From assembly GCA_018398765.1 (NCBI GenBank), contig JAHBMJ010002621.1, positions 12,728 to 65,227 on the forward strand: DNA of 52,500 nt. Direction: 5' to 3'. This document shows positions 33,788 through 45,012 of the stretch, piece by piece. Position numbers and translations under genes: made by a program. How positions within the stretch are numbered: position 1 is the first letter of the stretch; the number at the start of each line of letters is the position of its first letter. Below the pieces are notes generated by a model that saw only the letters and a list, made by a program, of their open reading frames with translations, was not told where the DNA came from and made no database searches. Source of the stretch: Chromera velia. Lineage: Eukaryota; Sar; Chromeraceae.

Positions 33788-33799
33788 GTGACGGCTAAA
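33560..33799. repeat. Internal 120-bp duplication in satellite unit 1
   Basis: GGGGGTAT-GGGGCAGGAGG starts at 33560 and again near 33680; both halves run to CAAATGGAAGTGC-TCC-TGATCATGT-like ends. The same duplication occurs in unit 2 (from about 34461) and unit 3 (from about 35362), so it predates the 901-bp amplification. Confidence 0.88.
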
Positions 33800-34409
33800 A
33801 CCGAAACATGAACATTGACGTAAACTATGTGATGCAGATACATTCAGTATGGTCCTAGCGTGAGTCTCACAAAGATGTTTAAACTAAGCTAGGCAGATTG
33901 AGCTTTTAGGGGAGTCGCACTAGCCGTAGGCATTAGGCTTTGAGTAGACAACCCAGGCAGTAGGCCGCAGGCTGTGGAATCTGAAGTGTCAGTTCTCACG
34001 GAGTCATACAAAACATCTAACGGAGTGAGAACGGTGGTTCAGCTGGAACTAAGGCGTAGACCTTCGACCCGAGGGGTCGGGCGCACACATGTAGGAAAAC
34101 TAGAGTTTTTCGCTTAGCGAGCACGGCAATGGCCCCGGATAGTGCGATGACGTAATGCGTACTCACAAAACTTAGTTGTCGACGAGACGAGACTTGAGAA
34201 ATTTGGAATTTGCCCGATGAAACAGTTTATCAAGATATGTTTGTGCGAGGCCCGGACGACCAGTTGTGAGGAGCAAGAGTCGAAATAGACATCGGTCTTA
34301 CTGCCTACTGTATTGCGGTGTGATCTGAGCTGAGAGTCTGAGTTTGTTCCCCGCCCACCCTCCCACGGGCGACTGCGGTGGCCTCCCATTAATTGGTAGC
34401 CCACTATCT

Positions 34410-34688
34410 TCATGTGGTTGTGCTAGCAGGAGGGTCATAGCCCATTTCTGGCCTACTTTTGGGGGTATTGGGGCAGGAGGTTGCGCATCCAGGAGTCAAG
34501 CCGTCCACGAGGGTGAAGAGAGACGTTAGGTAGGGTGGCAAGGCAAATGGAAGTGCCTCCATGATAATGTTTCGGTTGGTGGGGGTATGGGGGCAGGAGG
34601 TTGCGCATCCAGGAGTCAAGCCGTCCACGAGGGTGAAGAGAAACGTTAAGTAGGGTGACAAGGCGAATGGAAGTGCCCCCATGATCAT
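34410..34688 (-). other. Conserved 92-codon frame in satellite unit 2
   Basis: Same frame as in unit 1, with GLTPGCATSCPHTP and GLTPGCATSCPNTP in the two halves. Confidence 0.25.
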
Positions 34689-35310
34689 GTGACAGCTAAA
34701 ACTGAAACATGAACATTGACGTAAACTATGTGATACAGATACATTCAGTATGGTCCTAGCGTGAGTCTCACAAAGATGTTTAGACTAAGCTAGGCAGATT
34801 AAACTTTTAGGAGAGTCGTACTAGCCGTAAGCATTAGGCTTTGAGTAGACAACCTGGGCAGTAGGCCGCAGGCTGTGGAATCTGAAGTGTCAGTTCTCAC
34901 GGAGCCATACAAAACATCTAACGGAGTGAGAACGGTGGTTCAGCTGGAACTAAAGCGTAGACCTTCAACCTGAGGGGTCAGGCGCACACATGTAGGGAAA
35001 CTGGAGTTTTTCGCTTAGCGGGCATGGCAATGGCCCTGGATAGTGCAATGATATAATGCGTACTCACAAAATTTGGTTGTCGACGAGACGAGACTTGAGA
35101 AATTTAGAATTTGCCCGATGAAACATTTTACTAAGCTGTGTTTGTGCGAGGCCCGGACGACCAGTTATGAGGAGTAAGAGTCGAAATAGACATCGGTCTT
35201 GCTGCTTACTATGTTGCGGTGTGATCTGAGCTGAGAGTCTGAGTTTGTTCCCCGCCCATCCTCCTATGGGCAACTGCGGTGGCCTCCCATTAATTGGTAG
35301 CCCACTATCT

Positions 35311-35589
35311 TCATGTGATTGTACTAGCAGGAGGGTCATAGCCCATTTCTGGCCTACTTTTAGGGGTATTGGGGCAGGAGGTTGCGCATCCAGGAGTCAA
35401 GCCATCCACGAGGGTGAAGAGAGACGTTAGGTAGGGTGGCAAGGCAAATGGAAGTGCCTCCGTGATCATGTTTCGGTTGGTAGGGGTATGGGGGCAGGAG
35501 GTTGCGTATCCAGGAGTCAAGCCGTCTACGAGGGTGAAAAAAAACGTTAAGTAGGGTGACAAGGCGAATGGAAGTGCCCCCATGATCAT
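35311..35589 (-). other. Conserved 92-codon frame in satellite unit 3
   Basis: Same frame as in units 1 and 2, again full length. In unit 4 it is cut down to a 74-codon frame (36212-36436) because of the deletion and the array end. Confidence 0.25.
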
Positions 35590-36356
35590 GTGACAGCTAA
35601 AACCGAAACATGAACATTGACGTAAACTATGTGATGCAGATACATTCAGTATGGTCCTAGCGTGAGTCTCACAAAGATGTTTAGACTAAGCTAGGCAGAT
35701 TAAACTTTTAGGGGAGTCGTACTAGCCGTAGGCATTAGGCTTTGAGTAGACAACCCGGGCAGTAGGCCGCAGGCTGTAGAATCTGAAGTGTCAGTTCTTA
35801 CGGAGCCATACAAAACATCTAATGGAGTGAGAACGGTGGTTCAGCTGGAACTAAGGCGTAGACCTTCGACCTGAGGGGCCGGGCGCACACATGTAGGGAA
35901 ACTAGAGTTTTTTGCTTAGCGGGCACGGCAATAGCCCCGGATAGTGCGATAATGTAATGCGCACTCATAACATTTGGTTGTCGATAAGACGAGACTTGAG
36001 AAATTTAGAATTTGCTCGATAAAACAGTTTACCAAGCTGTGTTCGTGCGAGGCCCGGACGACCAGTTATGAGGAGCAAGAGTTCAAATAGACATCGGTCT
36101 TGCTGCCTACTGTGTTGCGGTGTGATCTGAGCTGAGAGTCTGAGTTTGTTCCCCGCCCACCCTCCTATGGGCGACTGTGGTGGCCTCCCATTAATTGGCA
36201 GCCCACCATCTTCATGCGGGTGTGCTAGCAGGAGGGTTGTAGCCCATTTCTGGCCTACTTTTGGGGGTATCGGGGCAGGAGGTTGCTAAGCCGTCCATGA
36301 GGGTGAAGAGAGACGTTAGGTAGGGTGGTAAGGCGAATGGAAGTGCCTCCATGCCA

Positions 36357-37299
36357 GACCTCAGGCTCCTGACGATGTCAGGGCTAGAGGAGATGCTGCC
36401 AACGTACGGGCGCACGAAGCTGGAGCGGCGTCCCATTTCTGGTCTGCGGGTCCAGAGAGTGACGGCCGGGGGCCCCTATACACTCTAGCTAGCACTCCAG
36501 CCAGGTCATGTTTGGGCGCAACGTGGGCCGAGCAGACACGCGCGCTCTGGGCCCCTGCAAGGTGCCCACCTCCCTCCTGGCAATTCATAACCCACGCGGT
36601 GCGCATCTGAGTCCAAAGAACCCCCACTTCCATCCCTGATTTAGCTTTGCCTGCGTGAAGCACCTTGATTGAACACGATAGTACTTAAGAATGCAAAAAA
36701 AAAGTCAGAGGCGGGAAAGTCGGACAAAAAGTCGGAGCATGGCTTGTCAGGTTACCTCCTTTGCAGGGGATCTCTCACTTTTCGTCCACCCTCTGGCCTT
36801 GCTTGTGTTGGTATGCTGCAGGGGTGACGGGACACGCAAAGGTGGGACCGGAAACGCCTTCGTCTTGTGGTAGAGAGGTCAGTCGGAAGGGAGACGGCCA
36901 GGGAGCTCAGTGACGCTCACAGCTAGACAGGCAGACACATAAGTTCAACTGGAAGACCGCCAGACAAGTTGACTCAAAACCGCCTACAGACATCTTCATG
37001 CGTCTTCACTTCATTTTTCGACCCTTAAAACGTATCTTTATAAAGCAAAAGATCGTCATGATGCTGACTGACCATCTCTGCTATTGCATCTTCCTTGACG
37101 GCCTCAGGTCATCCTTTTACTATATGCGCGCGTTGTGCCTACAGGTAGGGAAAGACAGGAAGAAACAAAAGAAAATGAAAGGAACTGAGCAGGTAGACGC
37201 GCGACGCAGAGAAAGGCATGGTAAGTACAGAGCGCCTTGGACATAGCGGGGATGGCAGAAGAAAACGGGGACGGCTGGAGACGGCAAAGATTGGACCCG

Positions 37300-37300
<1 letters not shown>
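36357..37300. other. Unassigned stretch after the satellite
   Basis: GC-rich to about 36660, with a 100-codon minus frame at 36361-36663 (SAHVAPKHDLAGVLARVYRG) that I do not recognise; the rest has an intron-like look (GGTAGAGAGGTCAGTCGG, TTTGCAGGGG) and may be a gene remnant. No complete gene can be supported. Confidence 0.35.
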
Positions 37301-37335
<35 letters not shown>

Positions 37336-37441
37336 TGTATGTATATCTGTGTGAGTGAGTGGGAGTGAATGGGTGACAATGAGAGAGTGAGAGTGAGAGT
37401 GATTGAGAGTGAGTGAGCGAGTGAGTGAGTAAGTGAGTGAG

Positions 37442-37477
<36 letters not shown>

Positions 37478-37890
37478 GGAGTGAGGGTGAGAGAGTGAGA
37501 AAGTGAGTGAGAGAGTGAGAAAGTCTAGTGAGAGAGTGAGAGAATGAGTGAGTGAGGTAGGCAGAAAGAAAGGCAGGCACTAGGGCAGGCAGGCAGGCAG
37601 GCAGAAAGAAAGGCAGGCAGGCAGGCAGGCAGTCAGTCAGTCATGCACCCATGCATGCAAGCACTGCCATGCAGACAGTCATGCAGTCAGTCAGGCAGTC
37701 AGATAGGCATGCATGGATGGATGAGTGAATGGGTGGATGGATGGATGGATGGCCGGATGGATGGATGGATACATTGATGGGTCAGTGGATGGATGAATGG
37801 ATGGATGGATGGATAAATGGATGGATGGATGGATGGATGAATGGAGGATCGGATGGGTGGATCGATAGATTGATGGGTGGATAGATAAAT
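37301..37890. repeat. Cluster of microsatellites (CT, GAGT, GCAG, TCAG, GGAT)
   Basis: A CT run at about 37301-37332, GAGT/GAGA-rich DNA to 37557, GCAG and AAAGAAAGGCAG blocks to 37632, CAGTCAGT to 37710 and about 150 bases of GGAT/GATG units to 37890. Short frames with S-L or H-P repeats are by-products. Confidence 0.9.
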
Positions 37891-38612
37891 GCGCACGGCT
37901 CTGTCTGCTTGCCCCGGCCGGTCGGCCTGCCTGCCTGCGTCTCTACCTGTCTCCCAGCCTCTCAGCCTGTCTGCATTATGCACACGCTTATACACGTTTG
38001 TCTTTCTTTGTGCTTGAGTGACAGTGCTGTCTGTATGTCTGCACGCTGTGTGCATGCTTGCGTCTGTGTTTGCATGCATCAATCAGTATTCATTGAATCA
38101 GCTTGCCTGAAGGCCGCCTGGCAGTCCACCTGTCAGCATGGTCCTCTCCTCGGTTTCCTCAAGACTCGCTTTTCACAATGTAGATAATTGAAAATATGAA
38201 ATGAAACTTTATCAACAATCAAGTAGACTCTTTGAAGAATAAAGAGCAACATACAAACATGCAGTAAAACCAAAGTTTATGCATGCATGCATGCATGCAT
38301 GCAAAGACTTCTATCCGATCTAAACCTTTTAGCGACCAAGCTAAACTACTAACCAAGCTATATTCAGCTGTGTATAGTACAGAGTGACACTTAATCAATT
38401 CACCTTTAATGTTAGTGCCTTGAGTTTTTGTTTCCGGTTCTCCTTGGCGGGATCTTTACCCCAATAGGGTCCGCGGGGGATCGGGCTCCCCCCCTCCCCC
38501 TCCCCTCCCACAATATCACAATCACCCCAAAAAGGAAGTCTGTCTTCAAGCATGGGTACGCACATGTATGTTAACGTTGTGTGTTAGTTTTTTTTTGTAT
38601 TTTGTTAGATTT
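37891..38612. other. Gene-free stretch with GCAT run
   Basis: CTGT/TGCC-rich DNA to 38090, then a GCAT run of about six units at 38280-38303, then AT-rich DNA and a C-run at 38485-38510 (CCCCCCTCCCCCTCCCC). No gene is seen. Confidence 0.45.
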
Positions 38613-39254
38613 TTGTATTGATTGATTGATTAATTGATATGTTCCGCCCTAGGGCCTTCCCGCTATGTCTATCTGTCGCCAGAGCTAGCAGGGCGGGACG
38701 CTTCCCAGCCTAAGCTGAAGTATCAGACCCCACCTTCGGGGCCCGTCAGAGTCTGTTACCCTGGCCGCTGCTGCATGATTATTCGTTGTTCGAGCCATGG
38801 CTCTGGATCCGTGTTGGCTTTTCGGCCTAAGAATCGATCTGAAATGGCATACGATTTAGGCTTCCTCGCTCTTCTTGTTCACTTTATCAATCTTTTTCTG
38901 CGACTTCCTCATTCCTCACCCTAATGCTCCTTTAGTCGTCTCTAAGTTATCAATTGTCTCCTCATATTCTTTTATTAGTCTCTCGATCGCTCGCTGCCTT
39001 CCGGTGATTCCTGCATGTGTGGCCGCCAGAGCGTCTCCCTAGCTCTATGTGTTCATACCATAATCCTGGACACTCCTCAAACACCCTCCGTCTGAATGAC
39101 ACCCATCCCAAAAACTCATCCACTCCGGCATGACATTCATTCAACAGAAAGCAGAAAAGCGTCGAGTTATCTCTTTTTCCTTCTTCTCTGTTGAGCCCTT
39201 TTCTCTTTCTGTGGCTGCCTTTCTGGCTCTTTCTTCCATCTTGCTGCCAGTGTC

Positions 39255-39497
39255 TCATTTCTCTTCTATCTTCCTGAACATCTCTGCTCTCTCTCTGTTA
39301 AAAACAGGACATTCTGTCACCAGATGGATTTCGTCTTCCACCACCTCGATTCCCAACCACCCTCGACAGAACTGGTACGTCCTTTTCTGTAACGGCACCT
39401 TCTCTCCCCCCCTTACCAAAATTTTTCCCTGAGTCACGGCCATACTATCTCCCACCCTGCATGCTGCTCTCCTCCTGTATTCCGATCGCAGCGCCAC
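39255..39497 (-). pseudogene. LINE C-terminal finger fragment
   Basis: The frame reads TYQFCRGWLGIEVVEDEIHLVTECPVFNRERAEMF (given in two parts: FCRGWLG and EDEIHLVTECPVF). E-x-x-x-H-x4-C-P-x-F is the common end of LINE polyproteins; the first Cys pair is incomplete. It lies 3' of the RT fragment as expected. Confidence 0.6.
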
Positions 39498-39979
39498 TCT
39501 CGTATAGCAAAAAGGGGCTCGATATCCCTATTCTCTCTCTGTCTATTTTCATTGTCGAGCTAACCTTTCTATTTGTTCTATCTTCAAACAAAGAAAGGTA
39601 GAGACGGTTTCCGTTTGAGACCTTTCTGTGTACGTCAGCCATGATCATCACTCCTGTCAGTTCTGCCTTCTTCTGACTGCTCTTCTCTCTTATATTTCTT
39701 TCTATTCTTTGTGTAAACGTCTCTCTTTTTCTCGTCTAGCTCATTTTTTGTTCTCTTCAGCAGCTATCTCTCTATCCCGTCCACTCTCTCATTGACTACC
39801 TGTGTTCTTCTCTGGCTTGCACTTCCTTTTAGTCTTTCTTTTGCAAAAGGGTGCATTCCTCTTTCTGTGTAGAGTCCCTGTGTATATTGCTTCAAATGAG
39901 GGGAAAGATGAAAAGGATGCATTCCTCCTCCCCCCCCCATTTTGTTTTCTATCCCCTCTCTTAGGCATATGAGGATTGC

Positions 39980-40624
39980 CTATCCTACCGTTTCGTTTCT
40001 TTTCTCCTTTAAAGCCTTCCCTGCCCACCGGATCGTTCTGAAAGCCACTTTGAGATCGATCAGAATAAAAGCTCCTTCCATCATCAGTGTGTCATAATTT
40101 TCTTTCTTTTTTAAATGCAAAACAAACCTGATAAATCTTCTTTGCTTCTCATCAAATTCTGCATACGTGCTATCTAGGCATGCATGGATTTCGCATCTAT
40201 ACAACAACACGGCGCGCACTGTCTGTTTAAATATATTGAAGCAATCAACGGGTGGAATCCCTCCCTCCCTTTCTATCTTCCCCATCAGTCCCTGCATGCA
40301 TCTCTCTGCTTTGATTGACTGCGCCTCCATCATGGTCTCTAGTTTGCAGTCGGTGGATAGGACTAGTCCCAGGTAGGGTTGCTCTCTTGCTTCTTTCATC
40401 ACTATTTCCCCCAGTCTAACTTCTTCTTTCTCTCTTGATGCGATGCGGCTAAACCGGACCAATCTCGACTTATCAGAAAATAGAAGACGGAGAGGTTCTG
40501 CAAAGGCTACAAGGTTCGAAAGAAGAAGGTTCAACTGTCTATTTGAGAATTCGAGGAGTGTTGTGTCATCTGCAAACAGAGGGGCAAGGAAATTGACCCA
40601 CCTCCCGTTTTCTCCTGCCGGCAC
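39980..40624 (-). pseudogene. LINE reverse transcriptase palm fragment
   Basis: Begins with LAPLFADDTTLLEFS, the catalytic F/Y-A-D-D box, followed by LNLLLSNLVAFAEPLRLLFSDKSRLVRFSR, matching the RT helix and 'G..+N..K' strand after the box, then QPYLGLVLSTD (YLG motif) and the thumb region with FDEKQRRFIRFVLHL. The upstream fingers and the first catalytic Asp are missing or in other frames. It would have primed reverse transcription at a nicked target; this copy is dead. Confidence 0.8.
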
Positions 40625-40870
40625 CTTTGGCCTCTGTCTGTCGGTCTATCGTCTCTATCCTCTACTCTTTTATCCTCTTTTCTACTTCCTCTGGAGTCAT
40701 GTGTGTACACAGAGTAAAGCGAAGGGCCGCTCGGGCCTCCTTGCTTAGCTTAAGGTCCTTGTCTTCTGGGTACTACATACTCGTTCCCTTCACCCGTGCC
40801 TTCACTTTTTCCAGAAAGGCCTCAACTCATCTGATCAGACCTTCCTCCACCCCTGCCTTTCTTAACTAGG

Positions 40871-41751
40871 GGATATCACTCCTTTGTAGTTACGCAGGAA
40901 CTGTAGATTTCTAGTGACCAGGACTTGATACACAATTACCGTATAAACAAAATTGATATACAATGATATTCTAAAAATAAGAAATATGAAGACAACAAAA
41001 TTATAGAGAAAACACCTGAGTATAACATCTTAGTAGTTAGAGTCGTTTTAATGTTGCAACAGTCTGCTACGGTTTAGTTTCAACTACATAGACTACGGAC
41101 ATAAAAGTTAGGACAAAGCCATAGCTTATTCGTAGCAGTAAGGTATAGTTAGAGATGACTAGAGGATGAAGCAAGTAAAATGAAACCGCACCATGCACGT
41201 CTTTATGAAACTGCAAAATTATTTGGCTCACGTAGAGGTCTAAACATAAGTCCGCGCTTGCATGTTCAGGGGAGTATACGGTCGTATACAGTTCGTGTGA
41301 GATCATATGTTGCGTGATTGTACAAAGAGGAGGAGAAGGTAAAAGCCGTTGCAGTCGCGCCTGCAACAAAAGAAAAGGCCAAAGCAAAATGTAAGGCGAA
41401 AGCAAAGCAGAAAGAAAAAAAAAAAAAAGAAGAGATTGCGGCAAAAGAAGTTACAAAATGATACGTACAGAAAGTTTTGGACATTGTGAATTTAAAAAGT
41501 TTTGAGAAGAAAGTTTTGAGAAGAAAAATTCTCTGAAAGGAAGGCTGTTGTCAATTGGTTTGGCTTCTATTACACACGTTGAAGCAAATAAAAAATATCA
41601 GATTGCAGTTTAAAGTTTTTTACATGATAAGAATCAAGAAAGTGTATCAGAAGCTCAGAAATGTTTCTCCTTGATGTATAAAAAGAGAAGTTCGGGAATT
41701 CAAATTGACTGTATTCTTCTTTCTTCACTTTTTTTTTTTATTCATACCGCT
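40871..41751. other. AT-rich gap, no gene
   Basis: AT-rich. Minus frames at 41067-41444 and 41266-41484 consist largely of F, S, L and A coded by A/AG-rich DNA around 41400-41430 and look like chance frames. Confidence 0.45.
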
Positions 41752-41756
41752 GAACA

Positions 41757-42147
41757 AGTAAGCGTTTAGACAATCTAGGAGCTTTTGAGCCGTCGAACTC
41801 TATCGATCAGCTTTTCCTACATCACCATGCACATGCCTAGCAAATTCTTTGATCCACCTAGTGATCTACCCATAGTTTGCCTACGCATTCATATTCTGGT
41901 ACTTTTTGTTTGTTTTTCTTCTAGCTATGCAACTCAAAGAGGATCGCACCGTTTTTTATGGAGACGATCGTGCCTACTTGAAGCATGACTGCATACAGAT
42001 CAATCAATTGCCCAGCCACGTGCACTGCTAGCGTTGTGGCCACTCGTGGCTAGCGGTATGATGTGGGCGAGCCGCTTGACTCTCACTGTGTATGACATTG
42101 TCAACATACGACGATGCAACCATGCCCTGCTTTCATGCCAACTCACT
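41757..42147 (-). repeat. 3' LTR of the 41.8-47.8 kb element
   Basis: AGT...ACT ends. It differs from its partner by substitutions and short indels (for example CTAGTGATC is absent from the other copy). Preceded by GAACA. Confidence 0.82.
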
Positions 42148-43383
42148 CCCCCCTTTCGTCAAAACAAAGACTTTATCAAAGTGAAGACAAATTCAACAGA
42201 GTCAGCTAAAGAGTCAGTCAGACTGACTGTTTTCTTTCTTTCATTGCAACCATAAGCCAGCTCGCTAGACTGCTTACTCTTAGACTGCTTACAACTTTAA
42301 GCCCCAACACTTGAAATCACTCTTTCTTTACTTACAACCCGAAGCCCTTCTTCACTTGCGATCACAACTTAAGCCTTCTTCTTTATTTGCAACCCCAAGC
42401 CCTTTTCTCACTTGCGATCACAACCTAAGGCTTCTCCTACTTGAACCACTACCCCCTTACGAGTGCAATCCAAACAGTCTTTCATTTCAGTCTGTACCCT
42501 TCACTGGGCCATACTCTTTTCCTTTTCTTTTCTCTCTCTCCGACAGCTTTGCGCTGTGCCCTCCTCTCTCTGAGAGGCCCTGTCATCTTCTTTCTTTCCT
42601 CTAACTTTCTGTCTGCCTACGACTTCAAACAGAAAGCCTCCCCCTTCATTCGCTTTGCCTTCTTTTCTTTTCCATCACCCTCCTGTCCTCCATACTCTCT
42701 TCCAGTACGTAACACACCATTCAGTCATGCAAGGACAAACAGGGACAGCACAGGAAAGACTTTGTGTATGGAATCGTGTGGACTGCAGTTATCCATCTCC
42801 ATCCGTCTCTGCAGACGTCTTACTCTCATCTGCCTCAAGTCAAAACTTTCTTCTCTCTGCATATCTTGGCACTTTACACCGTCTGTTTCATAAAAGAGCA
42901 CCGTCGTGTAACGCAGCTTCCATCTGCTTCAACTGTACATACCGCCTCCTTAACAGCTTGCCTTCTTCTTCTGCTTGCAATAAAGTCTGCCCATACGAGC
43001 CTTGCCACCGCTCGTCATACATAAATCGGCATACACACTCTCACCAGCAGCTTTCCATCAGCTTGCTCTCCATTTAAAAGACCCAGTCTCCTCCTCACGA
43101 CCTTTCTTCTCATTCAAGCAGTCATCTCCACTCCGCAGTGCTATTGGAAGATGCATTGACAATGTGTTACCAGTTCCATGAAGCCTAGAATCTTTAGGAA
43201 GAAGAGATGCCTTCTCTAAGTCAACAAGCAGAAGAAAGAGACTCAGGATGACAGATCAGAGGCAGAAGAGAACTGACAACGGAAGAACTGCTTGCACATC
43301 GTACTGACTGCCTCATCTGCCAACTCTCACCAAAGCTCTTAACCTTGTGGGAAGCTAGGGTGTGACACTCTTGAGCCTTGTCA
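42148..43383. other. Inside of the second LTR element, left part
   Basis: Starts with the C-run that is the polypurine tract on the other strand. 42320-42440 holds about two copies of a CAACCC-AAGCCCTT-TTCACTTGCGATCACAACTTAAG-type repeat of about 55 bases (described in parts). No coding motif is recognised on either strand; 43060-43380 on the minus strand is open only in short pieces. Confidence 0.5.
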
Positions 43384-43392
43384 GTCAGTTTC
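43384..43392. repeat. 9-bp target duplication of the TIR transposon
   Basis: GTCAGTTTC here and again at 44462-44470, directly outside the terminal inverted repeats. Confidence 0.85.
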
Positions 43393-44461
43393 CTAGGGGG
43401 TAGCACTAGAATGAACATTATAAGTACCCCTAGTTTGGCGGGCTTTCTAACTAGTTAGGATGATAGTGTAGACTTATGCTATATAAAAGTTATAGATACA
43501 GAATATACTGGAGATTTGATTTCTATGGTGGCGGGCCATTCATGCTTTCTAGTTCATGAGAAATTCTTGTTCAAAGGTAGTATCGTCACGATCTGGTGGG
43601 GCTTTTCATGGCGGGGATGGACTGTGACAAACCTTCACCTCCCGCCAGTACGCCTGCCCCGCCACGTCCCGCCAGACACAGTCAATCCCCGCCAGGAGGA
43701 AGAGATGTAGAAGGCTCTAAAGAGGACAAAGAGGAGGAGCGGGGGGACGGGAACGAAGAGGAGGAAGAAGACGAGGAAGAGTGGCCTCGGCTTCCTAACG
43801 GGTTTCCGATGCCCGTCCCCCATCTGGCGGCAGACAGTATTGTTGCCTCAGATATCCCGATTCCATGGAAGGAAGCCGACGTGCTGATAGCTGTGGAGAA
43901 TGGAACCATCAGAGCGGAAGGATACGAATAGATTATGGCTTCTTCGGTTACAAGGGACAGGTTTCTTGTGAAAGGAATCAAATTGAGGAAGTATTTTTCA
44001 TTTGAAGGAAAGTATGCCAACCAGTGGGTGTGGGTAGAGAGGACAGTCACTGCATAAACAAACTGCAGGGAGGCGTGTTGGAGGTTGGCAGGAGGTGGGA
44101 GGGGGCTGGCGGGGGGCTGGTGGGTGGCTGGCGGGAGGCGGGCGGAGGAAAGGCAGACTGGAAGTCTGTCTTCTGGCGGGAGTTTGCTTTGTTGGCAGGG
44201 GGGTCTGACCTTAGAGAGACGATCAGGCTCCGCCAGGTCAAGCTGCCCAGCACCCCGCCAAATCGTAGCAACATGACTTTGAACCAATTTTTTGAAGTGA
44301 AAATGTAACCCGCCATCAGTTCTGTTAGCTCCAATCAGCACTTTAGAATATAGAAAAAAAGATTGGTATATGAACAAAGTGCCTGCCATGTCTAGATTTT
44401 TTGTTAGAAAAAGTATAAACTTAGGGTCGCCCTCATACAGTAACATAGTGCTACCCCCTAG
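43393..44461. mobile_element. 1.07-kb TIR DNA transposon, MULE-like, non-autonomous
   Basis: Ends in CTAGGGGGTAGCACTA and its exact reverse complement, with weaker inverted similarity for about 40 further bases, and is bordered by a 9-bp duplication. A 9-bp duplication is the hallmark of Mutator-like elements, though an 8-bp reading is possible because of the palindromic CCTAGG. No transposase is present. The inside is GC-rich, unlike its surroundings, and carries a coding-like segment and many CCGCCAG/CTGGCGG words. Confidence 0.82.
43596..44057 (+). pseudogene. Coding-like fragment inside the TIR transposon
   Basis: From 43596 a 111-codon frame with a Pro-rich start, a strongly acidic stretch (EEEEEDEEEWPRLPNG) and PHLAADSIVASDIPIPWKEA, ending with TAG at 43929-43931. 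In the same frame, after the TAG, it goes on as MASSVTRDRFLVKGIKLRKYF to a TAA at about 44055-44057. A single stop inside one conserved-looking frame suggests a broken captured gene fragment, or two exons. I recognise no family. Confidence 0.4.
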
Positions 44462-44470
44462 GTCAGTTTC

Positions 44471-45012
44471 ACTCAGCAATACCCCCCTTTCATCCCGCAT
44501 ACAACACATCAACATGTTAAAACATGTTTTTTGTGGTTATTGGACTAAAAAAACCAAATAAAGATGAAAAGTCTACCAGTTTTTGAACGATTTTGACCTA
44601 AAAACACTCAAAAACATGTTGGTGCCAACAAAAGTTCTAATTTGCCGGTTCTAGCGGTTCAGGAACCAAAACACCCCCCCCCCTGAACTAAATGATAAGA
44701 CCTTCCATTATATTTATTTCACTTTATTTTGAGTTCTTTTGCATGAAAAACTTTATGGAACGAAGAATTGCTTTGGTTCTTGATGGTTTAGATGAGTTCC
44801 AGAAGTTCTCATTATGAGTTCATCGGTTCAAGAACCACCATCGTATGGAGAGCTGGAACCAACATTGGCACCCGACCTGTAACCGTGCAGAACCCCCCCC
44901 CCTTTCTTTTGAACCACCCTGAAAACGTGTTTTTCTTGTATATCAAGATGTTTTGTCTTCAAAAAAAGATGTGAACGGGAGAAAATAAATGTATCAAATG
45001 CAGTTCTTGCTG
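44471..45012. other. Inside of the second LTR element, middle part
   Basis: AT-rich with two C-runs (44673-44685 and 44892-44903) and several GGTTC/GAACC inverted words (GGTTCTAGCGGTTCAGGAAC). No gene is seen. Confidence 0.5.

Larger units (their letters stand above)
33081..36356. repeat. 901-bp tandem satellite array, about 3.6 copies
   Basis: Units start at GTGTCAGTTCT: 33081, 33986, 34887 and 35788, so the periods are 905, 901 and 901. The last unit stops near 36356 and lacks about 15 bases (the CGCATCCAGGAGTCA part) and its second sub-repeat. Units differ by scattered substitutions, mostly C/T and G/A. Each complete unit has GC-rich and CpG-rich parts (GTAGACCTTCGACCCGAGGG). Confidence 0.95.
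38613..40870 (-). mobile_element. LINE (non-LTR retrotransposon), 5'-truncated, minus strand
   Basis: On the minus strand the order is reverse transcriptase palm (40624-39980), lysine-rich frames (40028-39789, 39651-39445), C-terminal finger (39497-39255), 3' untranslated region (about 38950-38640) and an ATCA/ATTA tetranucleotide tail at 38613-38640. The tail and domain order are those of LINE elements. Frames are broken by at least three shifts. The 5' limit near 40870 is a guess from the end of coding-like sequence. No target duplication was found. Confidence 0.75.

Noticed and set aside
33509-36436. Satellite units as CRISPR array or rRNA repeat
   Set aside because: Units are 901 bp with no short repeat-spacer pattern, and no rRNA or tRNA core sequence could be found in them.
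37104-38082. Minus frames with SLSLSL and HPSIHPSIH
   Set aside because: Translated microsatellite DNA without any domain.
43682-44515. 277-codon minus frame in the TIR transposon
   Set aside because: It lies opposite the acidic plus frame; its poly-Ser end is the complement of the Glu-rich stretch, and it runs out of the element through both the inverted end and the target duplication.
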